A DNA stretch of 64,000 bases from Butyriboletus loyo (taxonomy: Eukaryota; Basidiomycota; Agaricomycetes; Boletales; Boletaceae). The position numbers were made by a program, and so were the translations under genes. Of the stretch, positions 53,901-64,000 are shown one piece after another. Location of the stretch: positions 1 to 64,000 of the forward strand of contig JBBPSI010000124.1 in NCBI GenBank assembly GCA_038093515.1. The letters run 5' to 3'. Each line of letters begins with the position of its first letter. Position 1 is the first letter of the stretch. The notes under the pieces are model-generated. The model was given only the letters and a program-made list of their open reading frames with translations, did not search any database and was not told the DNA's origin.

Positions 53901-56900
53901 TCCCGAACATGAGAATGCATCCACTTCTGAAGGCTCAACCACTTGGATGTGCTGTCCACAGCGCCATGAGCATCCCCACCGTGATGGTCGGCCTGAGTGA
54001 CGTCCTTTTTGCTCGAGTGGTTGGGCGACTGGCTCAGCGACCGAAATACGTTACTCACAAGGCTGCCTTCTGGCAGCTGAGGTTCGAGATTGAACTGAAT
54101 CGATGATCGTGGACATAATTATTGATGCTTACCAATTTTGGAAACAAGATGTGCTTGAAAACGAATTTTTGAAGCTTCGATAAGGAACCGGTCTCGAGTT
54201 TGCCTTTACGAACCTGCTCTTCCACACTCATGAGCTTGAGTGACACAACGTGCTCGGGCTGGACAAGTAAAATTCCATGCTTAGCCATGCATCGAGACAT
54301 GAGTTTGTGTAGATCATCGACTTGAAGGCTGAGCACCCTGCCCTCGGAGTCGCACTTGGGGGTACGGGAGAATGGTAGGTGGTATATTGGCCTATTGGCG
54401 AGCCCGCCAAGGCGAGAAACCAGTAATTCGAACATGTGGACCGTCAGGGCTTTCGGAACAATGATACGGACGAGCTGTTTGCCGTCAGCGAGAGCAGCAG
54501 CAACGATCGGGATGATCACGGATGATTTCCCTTCGCCCATGTTGACCTGCATTACAGTGTTTTGCCCGGATTGCGGAGATATCATCTCAATCGCAATTTC
54601 TGCCTGAGCACGACGAATGAGAAAGTTTCCTTGAATCTGACGCAAGAAAGGAACAGAGTTAATGCAGACAAGCGCTTAGACAGCAGCAACGCACCTGGAT
54701 CAACAACCAGTCTGGGTAGTCTTCAGGGTTCCACCCGTCACATCCTTCATTCTCTAACTCCTTCGAAAACTCTTCTTCGAGTCCGTCCAGAGCAAATCGA
54801 AGCAATCGCCGGGTATGCTGAAGGTCCAAAAGGAGTAGAGCTAACGACACCAAGCGTTTCTTCCACTGTCCAGGGAGATTGATTGGCGAGGTGGATGCGA
54901 GACATTGGAATAGGACATCTGCAGTAATCGCTGGCCATTGGCCGAGTCGCGCGAGTACTTGTTCATGCAGATTGGTTGTTGGACCCAGACTCTGCTTGAC
55001 AGTTGCCAAACCAGTCATGTAGTTGACTCTACGTTGTGCATAGTTTTTCTCGAGTGCCTCGATGCGTTTCTCCCCCACCACTGTGTGAGTCGTTCGAGAT
55101 TCCTCACGAACATGTTGTGCGCTGGCAGCGAGGTGAGCGAGGTATTCTGGTTGAAATGAGGAGTCGGCGCGAACAGAGGAGAATAATTGGTTCAATGCGG
55201 GTATGTCATCTAATGATATCTTGCTGTCGCGTAACAAAACAGCGCGGGACGGTAGTTCTGGCGCCGGTCGGTTGGAAAGTAGTTGATCAAGCGTGATCTG
55301 CAAGGGTGTATGCTCATTGAAATCATATCGTAGAGACGAACCCGGGCGTGGAAGAGTGGGTAGTGCAGGCTCTGCGAGGACGCGCAAGAGGTGTTCTTTG
55401 AGATCGAAGTTGCGGTAACAGCTGGAGAATACTTGTTGGAGGCTGGCTGTTAAACTCGCCACGTCCCAGTAACGCGAATCAAACGAGACTGTCGGAGGGA
55501 TATTAGATGACCAATCTTTTAGCAAGTGTTTCACAGCAGCGTCCACAACATCTTTCTCCGAGTATCGCTCCTCGATGCGAAACCTGCGGATATGATGCCG
55601 TAGGAACTCCTCGGTGGGACGATATCCATCCAAAATCTTGCAGTCAGCATAGATTGGTGTATTGTCCAAATGGGGCTGTACCAGTTGCTTAACGAATACT
55701 ATGAGCATCGAGAGGAAGGCGACCTGATGGCATGGTGAACAGTACGCTATTGTGGGAAGTAGGAATAGCAGCTGAAATCGCCGACGAGTTCCCTCCGTCT
55801 TCTCCAGCTTGTCGTGTACTTTGATCATTAGTGTCTGCACGGGATCCAGATTCGACTGTATCCATGGACCGTCCGAGTGCAGGAAGAGTCCAGCGGCGGT
55901 ATTCACACCCACATTATCGCTCCACAGTCTGGCCCAGTTCGATACAGTATCCACGGTGAGCACATTAGTGGGCCAGCGGTGAATAGCAGATGCAGCAGTG
56001 GAGACGACATTCTCAAGCTCCAAGTCCGACTCGGAGTCTAGGGTAAAGTAGTCCATGTCATCGCAGTCTTCCGTCGAGGTCGGTCCAGTGGTATTCGCTG
56101 GAAATAGATACGCAGCTCGTCGTGCTGCACGCTTCAGCTGTAACACATTTACAGCTCTACTCTCGAACATGAAGCGACTCCAATACTGTTCACGGAGTTG
56201 GATTGCCCAATAATATCCACGTTGGATTTCCCAATACGCAGCATTGATTTGAGGATGTTGAGTTGAAGTCCAGCAGTCGTTAGCATCAAGAGCTTTGAGT
56301 TCCATGATTGAATGACATCCAGCTGACTGTAAGAGACAGAGTGCTGCCTGAGCACCTGTTTTACCAGTCAGTGGGTCAGGCCTATGACAACTAGTCGCGG
56401 CATGCAGATAGGCAAGGTATTGCGTACTGCTCATGTCATTTCCTGTCAAACAACCCAGTTCGGTATCCACAACGTAGGTATCATATTGTAATTGATCCCT
56501 AGGTCGGTTAAATCTCCAAGGGCCCGGCATGGTGTGAACCCAAACCTGATGATCGCCATGCTTTTCGGGAAAGCCACTCGGTACGAGGACACATCTGGGG
56601 ATAACTTCCTCTGCAAGGTGGGTTTTCTGTCGGAGAACGAGGAGGTTCTCTAAACCGAACAATGTCCCAACACATTGATTCTCGTCATAAACCATGTCCT
56701 TGAGATCTCGGGACTCGAATTCTCCCTGTTCATTGACAAAAAAGGACAGCCCGCAGGGGGCCAATGTAACGGACATTCGTACAGGTTGGAGAAGGTCGGT
56801 GGGGGACGTGGTGATTAGGATATTTTTCGACATGCTCTCCGAACCTCCCTTGACGTTGGTGAGACACTCGAAACACTTTGAAACCATGGCCCACGTTGGG

Positions 56901-59900
56901 CTTCGGATATCGACGAGGGTCTCACGACCTTTGTACATACGATATTGTCCAGATGCACAATCAATCCTCCAATTCTCTGATGACTGTTCCCAAGGCTGTT
57001 CGAGAGGGCGTATCTCGATGATCTGTTCAGACAGATATAACCAATGGATGTGACCGTAGACGAGCGCTGGCGGAAGGTCTTGCTCCAATTTTCCCGGAGG
57101 AATCAGCTCCAGGATATCATTAGATTGAATGCATTGTGCTCGAAGCATCATATTGCCATCTCGCAGCGAAAAGTGCACCTGTATGTATGTGAAGGAGCAT
57201 GATTATGCCACGTAGGGTTGGTACACATACCTTGTATTTGGACGTCATCGCGAAGGTCGTGAAATCCATGCCTGGGAGATCGGAAGGTTTGACAAAACAA
57301 CCTTGCTGCAAACGACGGTTAGGAACGCATGTCAATATCGGATACTGCAAATATATACGCACATCACGAAAGATCTGTTGGCACTCTGGGGAATCCCTAA
57401 TCGCATGTGGCAATCCACCTAATAGCTGACCATCCAGTCGAAGTGACCCATTGAGTAGGTTAAGATGTACTATTTGCGAGGGTTGGTCCCTGGTTACTTT
57501 GGTTTTGCATGCAAGCCAACGAGCGTTCGGACACTGCAACTGCATCCATCTGTGTACGCTTGGCCTGTGGTCCGCAAAAATTTTGCTAACTGCGAGGTCA
57601 ACACCATAATCTGATGCATCGGCAAGGATTAACTCTCGCGAGATCCCCTCAAGGGCAAGAGAAAGACGATGATCTCGTTTAAGGAGAAGTCGTGAAAATT
57701 CGCCAGACACAACTGAAGAGTTGAAGTTAACTGAATTATGAGGGTGTTCGAGATTTAAGAATTAGACATACCTTTGGGGCGGAGCGCAGATATTAAGAAG
57801 GCACAAGAAAGTAGTGCATCAATGTCCTCTGCAGAATGAAAGAGCTTGCAGAGGGCAGCAGGGTCAACATCAAATGTGCTTCGACAAATGGCAGCCATGT
57901 CCTGCAAGAGCTTGCTGCGTGCTTCATTCGTAGGTGCCATTGCCAGGTCGTATGATAGCTCCTGCACCCAGCTGAATGTTTTCCTGCGTACGCTTCGAAG
58001 AAGTGCGATGGCTCGCTCCGAGATGCGTTCGCTGGGGCTCGATGCAAGCACCCGAGTGAGCAACAAAGAAATGGTGCTCATCATCACCCCATCGATCGAG
58101 CCAGCTCCGACCTCCACGAACAAACTGTTGACTTCATCCAGAAGGGGATCGCAAAAGGACGGCTCTTGAAGCTCTTGATGCCAGAGCCAGACTCCCGTAT
58201 TCAGATCGAGTGGTCCGACTTGAAAGGCCACATAGGAGAGGAGGTGATGCACATCGCGACGACGGAGGTTGAGAGATTTACTACACAGCCCCCTCAGGAT
58301 GTTAGACCACTGGAGCGAGTCACCGCTCCGCAAGCTTCCAAATGCGATGGATTCATCGAGGGAGAGATCCACGGGACAATGTGCTTGAGCGGCCAAGATG
58401 TCGTTGGACATGTGAGAGGTAGAACGCATATATTCTGTCAGAGTGTGGTTTTCAAGTACGTGTGTAAAATTGGGCGAAAGCTCCAGATCATTGGGGAGTT
58501 CCACCGCCTTCCATATTGCAAGATGCTCCCCTAGTAGGCCATCTTCCCCGTATTTGTGGTATTGCATCGCATAATGTAATGTTGGACCACTCCAAAGTTG
58601 CGAACCCCCTGGATAAAAATAGGCAAAGTGGATTTGGAAGGAAAGCAGCGGCCCTTTGTGATGAACAAAGTAAGGGTTCAGCGCAGGGGCGCGCGCAAGG
58701 AGATTGTCCTTTTTCTCTGTAACGAACGGGGCAATATAATCATCACTGGCGTTCCTCAAATGATGCAGAATGCGGGAAGCGGAAGAACGCCAGATACGAA
58801 GGCACGGGGGGCATTGTAGTTCGAATATAACGACCTTGGTATGTAATGACGAGACGGGCAATGGTGACGGGGAAGCTTCCGCGCCCACAGCTAGCTGTGG
58901 CCCAGATAACTGCTGTTGATTTTCTTGGTGTCCATCCAGGTCTCGCTGCAGGCTGACACGTCCAGCGATCCTCTCCATTGCATCGTGTTCAATGCGGGCT
59001 TTGAGTTGCTGAAGATGCGGGGATTGGACATAATAACGGACAGGGAAACTGTCTTCGATGAATTCATTCGAAATCACAGACCATCCCGGACGTGATCGAG
59101 ACTGGCGCACGGAAAGATACTGATATAAACAAGAAAGGCGATGGAAGCTTGTTGTCTTGCGTAGGTGCAGCTTTTCCAGTAAAGCTATCGGGATTTCAGG
59201 GGAATAGTCGGCGAGCATGGGAACCTCCTTCACGACTAGCTTGTCGAGTGCGACAAAAAGCTCGAGTGTAGTCAGAAGCATGATGGATTTATCTTCTCCA
59301 TTGTTAAATTCTCGACTGAGAGCCTTCGTCATATATTTATCCATCAGGATCTCGAGCTGTGTGCATGCCTTGTCCACATTCGTGACGCGGGTAAACCAAT
59401 CATCGATTCCAAGCTCAACTGATTGTTCGACGTCATAGAGAGTAACTTCAGGTTCAACATTATATCGCTCTTCAAGAAAGGACCCATTCGACGACAAAAA
59501 ATCGTCAATGGTGCCGCGGCGACGATGGCTGGGATAGAAAGGAGTGCCAACGGGTTCGTGACCAGAATTCGCAAGAGCACCGCGAATGTATTCACGACTG
59601 TCCAGGAGTGAGAGCTGCGTGTCCCTGAGGAGGTCCTCCTGTGAAGGATTTTGAAATGGAGACGGACGGGTGCTCAGTTGCATCCACCTATTGTCAAGGA
59701 TCTCTTGAAGAGAAGCGCATGTCTTCAGCGCCATTTCGGAGAGCCAGTCAGGGGTACAGGGGGGAAGCTTGCTTAAACGTCGGAGAATTTTACATGACAT
59801 CAAATGAAGCATATCACTGGAAAGGTTTGTATTGTTTCCGTCCCTTGCAAGGGTAGATAAGAAGAACAGCATGAATTGTTTGTAGGAGGCACGTCCAAGA

Positions 59901-60738
59901 GGAGAACGATCAACCGACATCTGGATCGCGACCCTGATAAGAAGCCAAAGAGACGAGCGACGCCAATCACCGTTGTCTTTGGAAAAATAGATCGGCCACT
60001 GACCAATCTGGTCACGAACGCGTTTGGTGATGCGAGGAACGTCAGCAGTGCGACCAACACTGCGCAAAATGCCAGTAAGCAGTGCAGTAATATACTGCGG
60101 TCGAGCAGGGGGAGGGGGAGGAAGATCCGAGTCAACAGCATGTGAGTGCGAGAGAAAATCAGCGAGTTCTGATTGAAAATCCCCATCGTCAAACACCTTG
60201 TTCGGTGTCTCGACGGCCGATCCAGGATACGTGCATATCAGAGACCCCCCAGTTGTCTCTACAGCATCACTGCGTGGGGATACCTCGAATGACTCGAACA
60301 GCGTACTGTTCTCCCGCTTCGTGAGGACGATCGCAGCATTTTGACGTCGGATGAAAAACACGAGGATATCTATGGATTGTCAGAACAAATCTACAGGGAA
60401 CCTGTGAATATACCTCCAGTTTGCATTTCACGCAGCTGGGAGATGACGTAGCCTTTGTCTAACTGGGCGGAGGCTCGCAACTTGTCTAGCATCATTGTGA
60501 TGCGACGCCACTGAGGCTCAGAGGTTCCATCGACGTGTGAGCTATAAGCATGGGCAGCAGCGCACACTGCACGAGCTAGTGAAAGATCGTTCTCTAGAGT
60601 ATAATCGGTGTCGTGGGGAAGCTGGACAGGAAAAAACACATGGGTAACAGCATAATCCAATGATGTAAATACTGTCGGCGAGCTCGTCGTTTCAAGACTG
60701 GGGTCATCAGAGGTGGACGCGGTGGGCATCGTGGTCAT
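50941..60738 (-). CDS. Giant DUF3638/DUF3645 protein (putative NTPase/helicase-like)
   Basis: About 3100 codons in nine or so long exons with short introns. The start MTTMPTASTSDD (60738) is the first ATG; no in-frame ATG lies upstream. The N-terminal part has the family segments VFFIRRQNAAIVLTKRENST and FEVSPRSDAVETTGGSL. The DUF3638 core has QVNMGEGKSSVIIPIVAAAL, a Walker-A-like GEGKSS loop, then VRIIVPKALTVHMFELLVSR and HGILLVQPEHVVSLKLM. The DUF3645 part includes LLDVGAQILD, CVVYLDHAHTRGTDVKLPSG (DHAH where helicases have DEAH) and CMRMRKLGHGHSVMFFAPPE. The end is FTQTHMGKILQG and a short tail. The reaction is not established; databases sometimes label the family ubiquitinyl hydrolase, and I see no obvious cysteine-protease motif. 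The motifs suggest an ATP-driven SF2-like engine. Confidence 0.9.
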
Positions 60739-60862
60739 CAAGGAGAATGGGTGAGAATGCGAAGCTGCGCGTACAACATAAGTACGTGCGAACAAGCTTC
60801 CTTTCCAATTCCGGTTGAACTACAGTCTCCAGCCAGGATTATCGGGAAGACAGGAAAAAGGG
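60739..60862. promoter_or_regulatory. Shared divergent promoter, giant gene / DBP7 pseudogene
   Basis: 124 bp separate the two original ATGs. This spacing resembles the other divergent pairs here and implies that the pair once shared regulation. Confidence 0.4.
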
Positions 60863-63095
60863 ATGGACGATGGGCTCGTCCTAAACATCGCCACTGATGC
60901 GTCGATTACAACAAAACATATCTCCAGCAAGAAATCTGGCCGATAGACTGAGAGGTAAGCATACTATTTATCGCAAACGCGCCAAAAACATCACCCTCAA
61001 AAGGTCGTCACGTTACGGACGAAACGAGCGCAAAAGCGGAAGGCAAAAGGATCTGCGCGTCAGAACCCTCAAGCACCAGCCTCCGATGCGGATGAAGTAG
61101 ACTCTCCTCGGCCAGCAAAGCGACCTCGGCGACACGAGCCTGCAGATGACCGGCGTGCTGGCCCGCCCAAGCCCCCGACACAAATAATATCGTCTCTATT
61201 CTCGTACAACCCCAAAGTCGATGCCCCAGAGCGCAAGTCCGTTCCCAAAACCCATTCCCAACCCAGTAACGCACCGCTTGCGTCCTCCGGGTTTTCGGAC
61301 CTTGGACTCCATCCATTTCTGGTTTCCCATCTAGAGTCCAAAATGGGGGTAACAAAACACACGTCCATCCAACGAGCTGCCCTTTCCGTTTTTACTAAGC
61401 CACCCTCGGAAGACATAGTAAAACGAGACGTGTTCATACAATCTCAGATGGGGTCGCGACAGACCCTTTCGTTCCTCCTCTCTTTCCTTTGAGCATCCAC
61501 TACTATATCGACCGAACTATAGGCACACTCGCCATTCCTACCCGCGAACTCGCGAAACAGATTTCAGACGTGCTTGAGTCCCTCCTCAAACTTAAACTCA
61601 GACCCGATAATGAAGCCAAGGATACCGAGTCGTCGACACGATATACGCGCTGGCTCGTCTCAGGGTTGCTTTCCGGTGGGGTAACCCGGGCCCACGAAAA
61701 AGCACGCTTGAGGAAATGTATTCCGATACTTGTGTCGACACCGGGATGGTTGTTTCCTCACTTGCAGAATACATCTCCGTTTAACGTCGGAAAATTCAGG
61801 TAGTTGCCAGGATTGGCAGCTCAGAAGACGAACCATACTTTGCTCTGCAACGATTCGAGAGGATATCCAGAATTGGCAGGAACGACGCTGGTGAACCCCA
61901 TCACGATCAAAGCGTTTGATACCGAAAAAGAGCAAACACCAACAAAATGCCCCTCCGCTGCCTTTGTCGTCTGAAAACTTCACTCCACTCGCCCAACTTG
62001 CCCAGAAGTACATCGTTGTACCACTAGAGCTACGACTAGTCCCACTTGTTTCCCTCCTACGTTCCATCCTTGTACAAAATCAAGCAAGGAAAATTTCGAA
62101 GGTCATCGTGTTCCTTAGCTGCACAGATTCTATCGATTTCCACTGACGATTACTAGGCGGCTTAAAAATAGGAGATAGAGAATCAGAATTAGGGGAATCT
62201 GATAACAACGGTGAAATGTCTAGTGGTGAACTCTCCTCTAGAAATGAAGATCTCGAAAAAGGCGAGAGAGTACCGGTGCAATTTCCCCTTCTCCCCGACA
62301 CGTTTATCTATCAACTTCACGGTTCTCTCCATACACCAATCCGTCTCGCATCCCTTCGCGGCTTCTCGTCTACGACATCTGGCAAGGGTAAATAACCTTC
62401 TACGTCTTCCTCGGTCCTCCTTAGTACATCTGTTGTCTCTCGGGACCTCGATTTGCCATTCGTGCGTGCCGTCATCCAGTACGACCTACCCACTGAAGGC
62501 GGAGTGACTGAGTACGTGCAGGAAAGGGAGGAGAGGCATGGAGTATAGTCGCGTCGAGCGAATACGCACGGGTAAAGTGGGTGGAAGGAAAGATGCGATC
62601 AATAAATCGGACGAAGACGAGAAGGCAGACGTCACGCTCGAGGGAACAAGTGCTGAGCGCGTGCTGGCCAAGGGTTTCGGAGGCAAGAACTCCAAGTACG
62701 AAGCCTGTGCGACCGATGTACAGCTCTCATTTGAACGGTGGGTGTTATGAAGAAAAGAAGTAGGCATCCATTTTTCTTTGTTATCTTCCCTCTCTCACGC
62801 GAACTATCTGGCATGCGGAACTTGCTCGAAGAGCCTTCCTCTCTCACATGAGGGCCTACTACATCCGACAGACGAAAACCATATGTTCCATGTCCGCAAT
62901 CTGTACATTGGACATCTGGCGAAAGCCTTTGCGCTTCGAGAGGCACCGAAAACTATTACCGACAGCGGCAAGAAAGGCAACCGCTTCAAGGGCACCAAAC
63001 CGAAACCTCTCCCAAATCCGCTTGCTCAGCTAGCGGTCAGAAGCCCCACGACACACACGTATCTGAACGTACAGGCGACGCGGAAAGACAAATGA
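60863..63095 (+). pseudogene. DBP7: Broken DBP7 (DEAD-box ribosome-biogenesis RNA helicase)
   Basis: Dbp7 is a nucleolar helicase for 60S ribosomal subunit assembly. The start MDDGLVLNIATDAS is intact, but a TAG replaces the usual Trp after SSKKSGR. The helicase core follows in pieces: TSIQRAALSVFTKPPSEDIV and RDVFIQSQ; the P-loop reads MGSRQT instead of TGSGKT; a frameshift and small deletion near 61475-61500; PTREL without the preceding residues; STPGW for STPGR; then the DEAD box is absent, the sequence jumping from NVGKFR to RRTILCSATIREDIQ. Then come VIVFLSCTDSIDFH with TGA where Trp is expected; a frame change around the LPTEGG region; and GHLAKAFALREAPKTITDSG near the end in another frame. 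It cannot encode an active helicase. Confidence 0.92.
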
Positions 63096-64000
63096 CCGAG
63101 GTCGTTCTCGCGCATGGTCGAATGTTGAAGAAGGGAGGTCAAGAATTTCCGTTCACTGTTGGGAAAACCCATCATCCTCCGGGTTCTCTTAGAAGGTGTG
63201 TCTCGGAGGGGACACCCAATAGTTTGGGTTGTCGGATATCCCCGAATGCTTCGACACTTCATAATCAGAAATAACATCGAGAAGTTCAACCTTTTTTCCG
63301 CGGCGTGCAAAGTCTCCTTGCGCAGCGTTGGCACTTGATGAGGAAGGTTTCAGCCGAGCACTCGAGTCGATGTGCAGATCGAGTTGCAGGAACGTCAAAA
63401 ATTGAGGCCATATTAGCTCGCCAAGGCGTGTAAGTATCCCCTAGCTGTTGCATAGGCCGCTTTGCATGAGGTCTTTCTGAAATGGTTGCAATACCTGAAC
63501 TTGTCGACTCGGTCGATTACCCGAGCAAGCGCTAGCTCAATTGTGAGATGGGGGAGATCTACGCAACGTTACAGCGTAAGTACTCCCAAATCAACTATAT
63601 TTACCCTTGCCTTCAACAGTGGTCCGCTTTTTTTGCATTCCAGTTTCAAGGTAATTGCTCAGACCCTGTCCACTTTTTCTTCAACTTTTTTGAATTCCAC
63701 CTCCAAGGTAAGGGTTCGTACCATGGACTGGCCTGAGTCCTTCCTTCCTTTTTATGTTTAATCTAGAATCAAAGAGAAATAGATGATCTAGACCTGATGT
63801 AAATATGGATAGTGAAATAATGGATATGTTAATTTGAACATAATCACATCGTTGATCATATCGTACGCGCTTCAAGTTGTCAGTTTTACCTAGATTCACG
63901 GTCTAACATTTTGGATCGTCGTGATTGGTTGGTCTCAACACCGCCACCGAGTTCGTCGGACGAGCTCCGACGAATGGTCTTGTGCTCGTCTTCAACTTGT
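63096..64000. other. Unassigned end of window, possible LTR edge near 63905
   Basis: No gene model could be supported. A minus-strand frame (63398-63189, containing LDLHIDSSARLKPSSSSANA) looks non-random but matches nothing I know. Near 63904-63908 CTAACA is followed by TTTTGGATCGTCG, which resembles an LTR end followed by a primer-binding site. A 9-bp inverted repeat (TTCGTCGGA / TCCGACGAA, 63952-63974) lies after it. The element, if real, continues beyond the window. Confidence 0.3.

Noticed and set aside
1..64000. Secondary-metabolite or defence gene cluster spanning several genes
   Set aside because: Apart from the lone A-T-R reductase, the neighbours are housekeeping genes with unrelated roles; no clustered enzymes, transporters or regulators fit together.

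Overview
The window looks like genomic DNA of an agaricomycete (mushroom-class) basidiomycete. The evidence is gene structure and gene set: dense, short (about 45-65 bp) GT-AG introns, exons as small as 7 and 11 nt, small intergenic gaps with divergent gene pairs, a basidiomycete-style A-T-R adenylate-forming reductase, an ERT1/AcuK-type regulator, a CRZ1-type zinc finger, and Ty3/gypsy chromoviral retrotransposons. Genus cannot be read from the sequence. I saw no tRNA, rRNA or CRISPR array.

Left end (1-11915) is transposon territory. Element A (1-6604; its 5' LTR lies outside the window) has an open, undamaged pol, an extra zinc-knuckle ORF after pol, and a 424-bp LTR ending in perfect TGTTAC/GTAACA. 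It sits inside the gag gene of an older element B (6605-11915), whose pol carries two in-frame TGA codons where relatives have coding codons.

The middle (12727-49517) is ordinary chromosomal gene space: an ER cyclophilin with a C-terminal membrane anchor, a possible 70-aa spliced ORF, a FIT2/Scs3 lipid-droplet and ER-lipid enzyme, an adenylate-forming reductase, a coiled-coil/Ser-rich protein, MRI1 (methionine salvage), a hormone-sensitive-lipase-like hydrolase, a CRZ1-like factor, PEX5 (peroxisome import receptor), BRE1 (H2B ubiquitin ligase), an allantoicase-ureidoglycolate lyase fusion (purine nitrogen use), an unknown 240-aa protein, MTQ1 (mitochondrial release-factor methylase), ERT1/AcuK (gluconeogenic regulator) and a PRA1 protein. 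These are not a pathway cluster. The closest functional themes are lipid/peroxisome/gluconeogenic metabolism (FIT2, hydrolase, PEX5, ERT1) and nitrogen use (allantoicase fusion).

The right end (50143-64000) holds a giant DUF3638/DUF3645 gene of roughly 3100 codons on the minus strand, an inverted degenerate fragment of a paralogue beside its 3' end, and, divergently arranged at its 5' end, a clearly broken DBP7 RNA helicase gene (nonsense codons, frameshifts, altered P-loop, DEAD motif deleted). The last 900 bp are unassigned, with a possible LTR edge near 63905.

Exon boundaries were read by eye from splice signals and reading-frame continuity. Where I give a residue count, the summed exons are an exact multiple of three.
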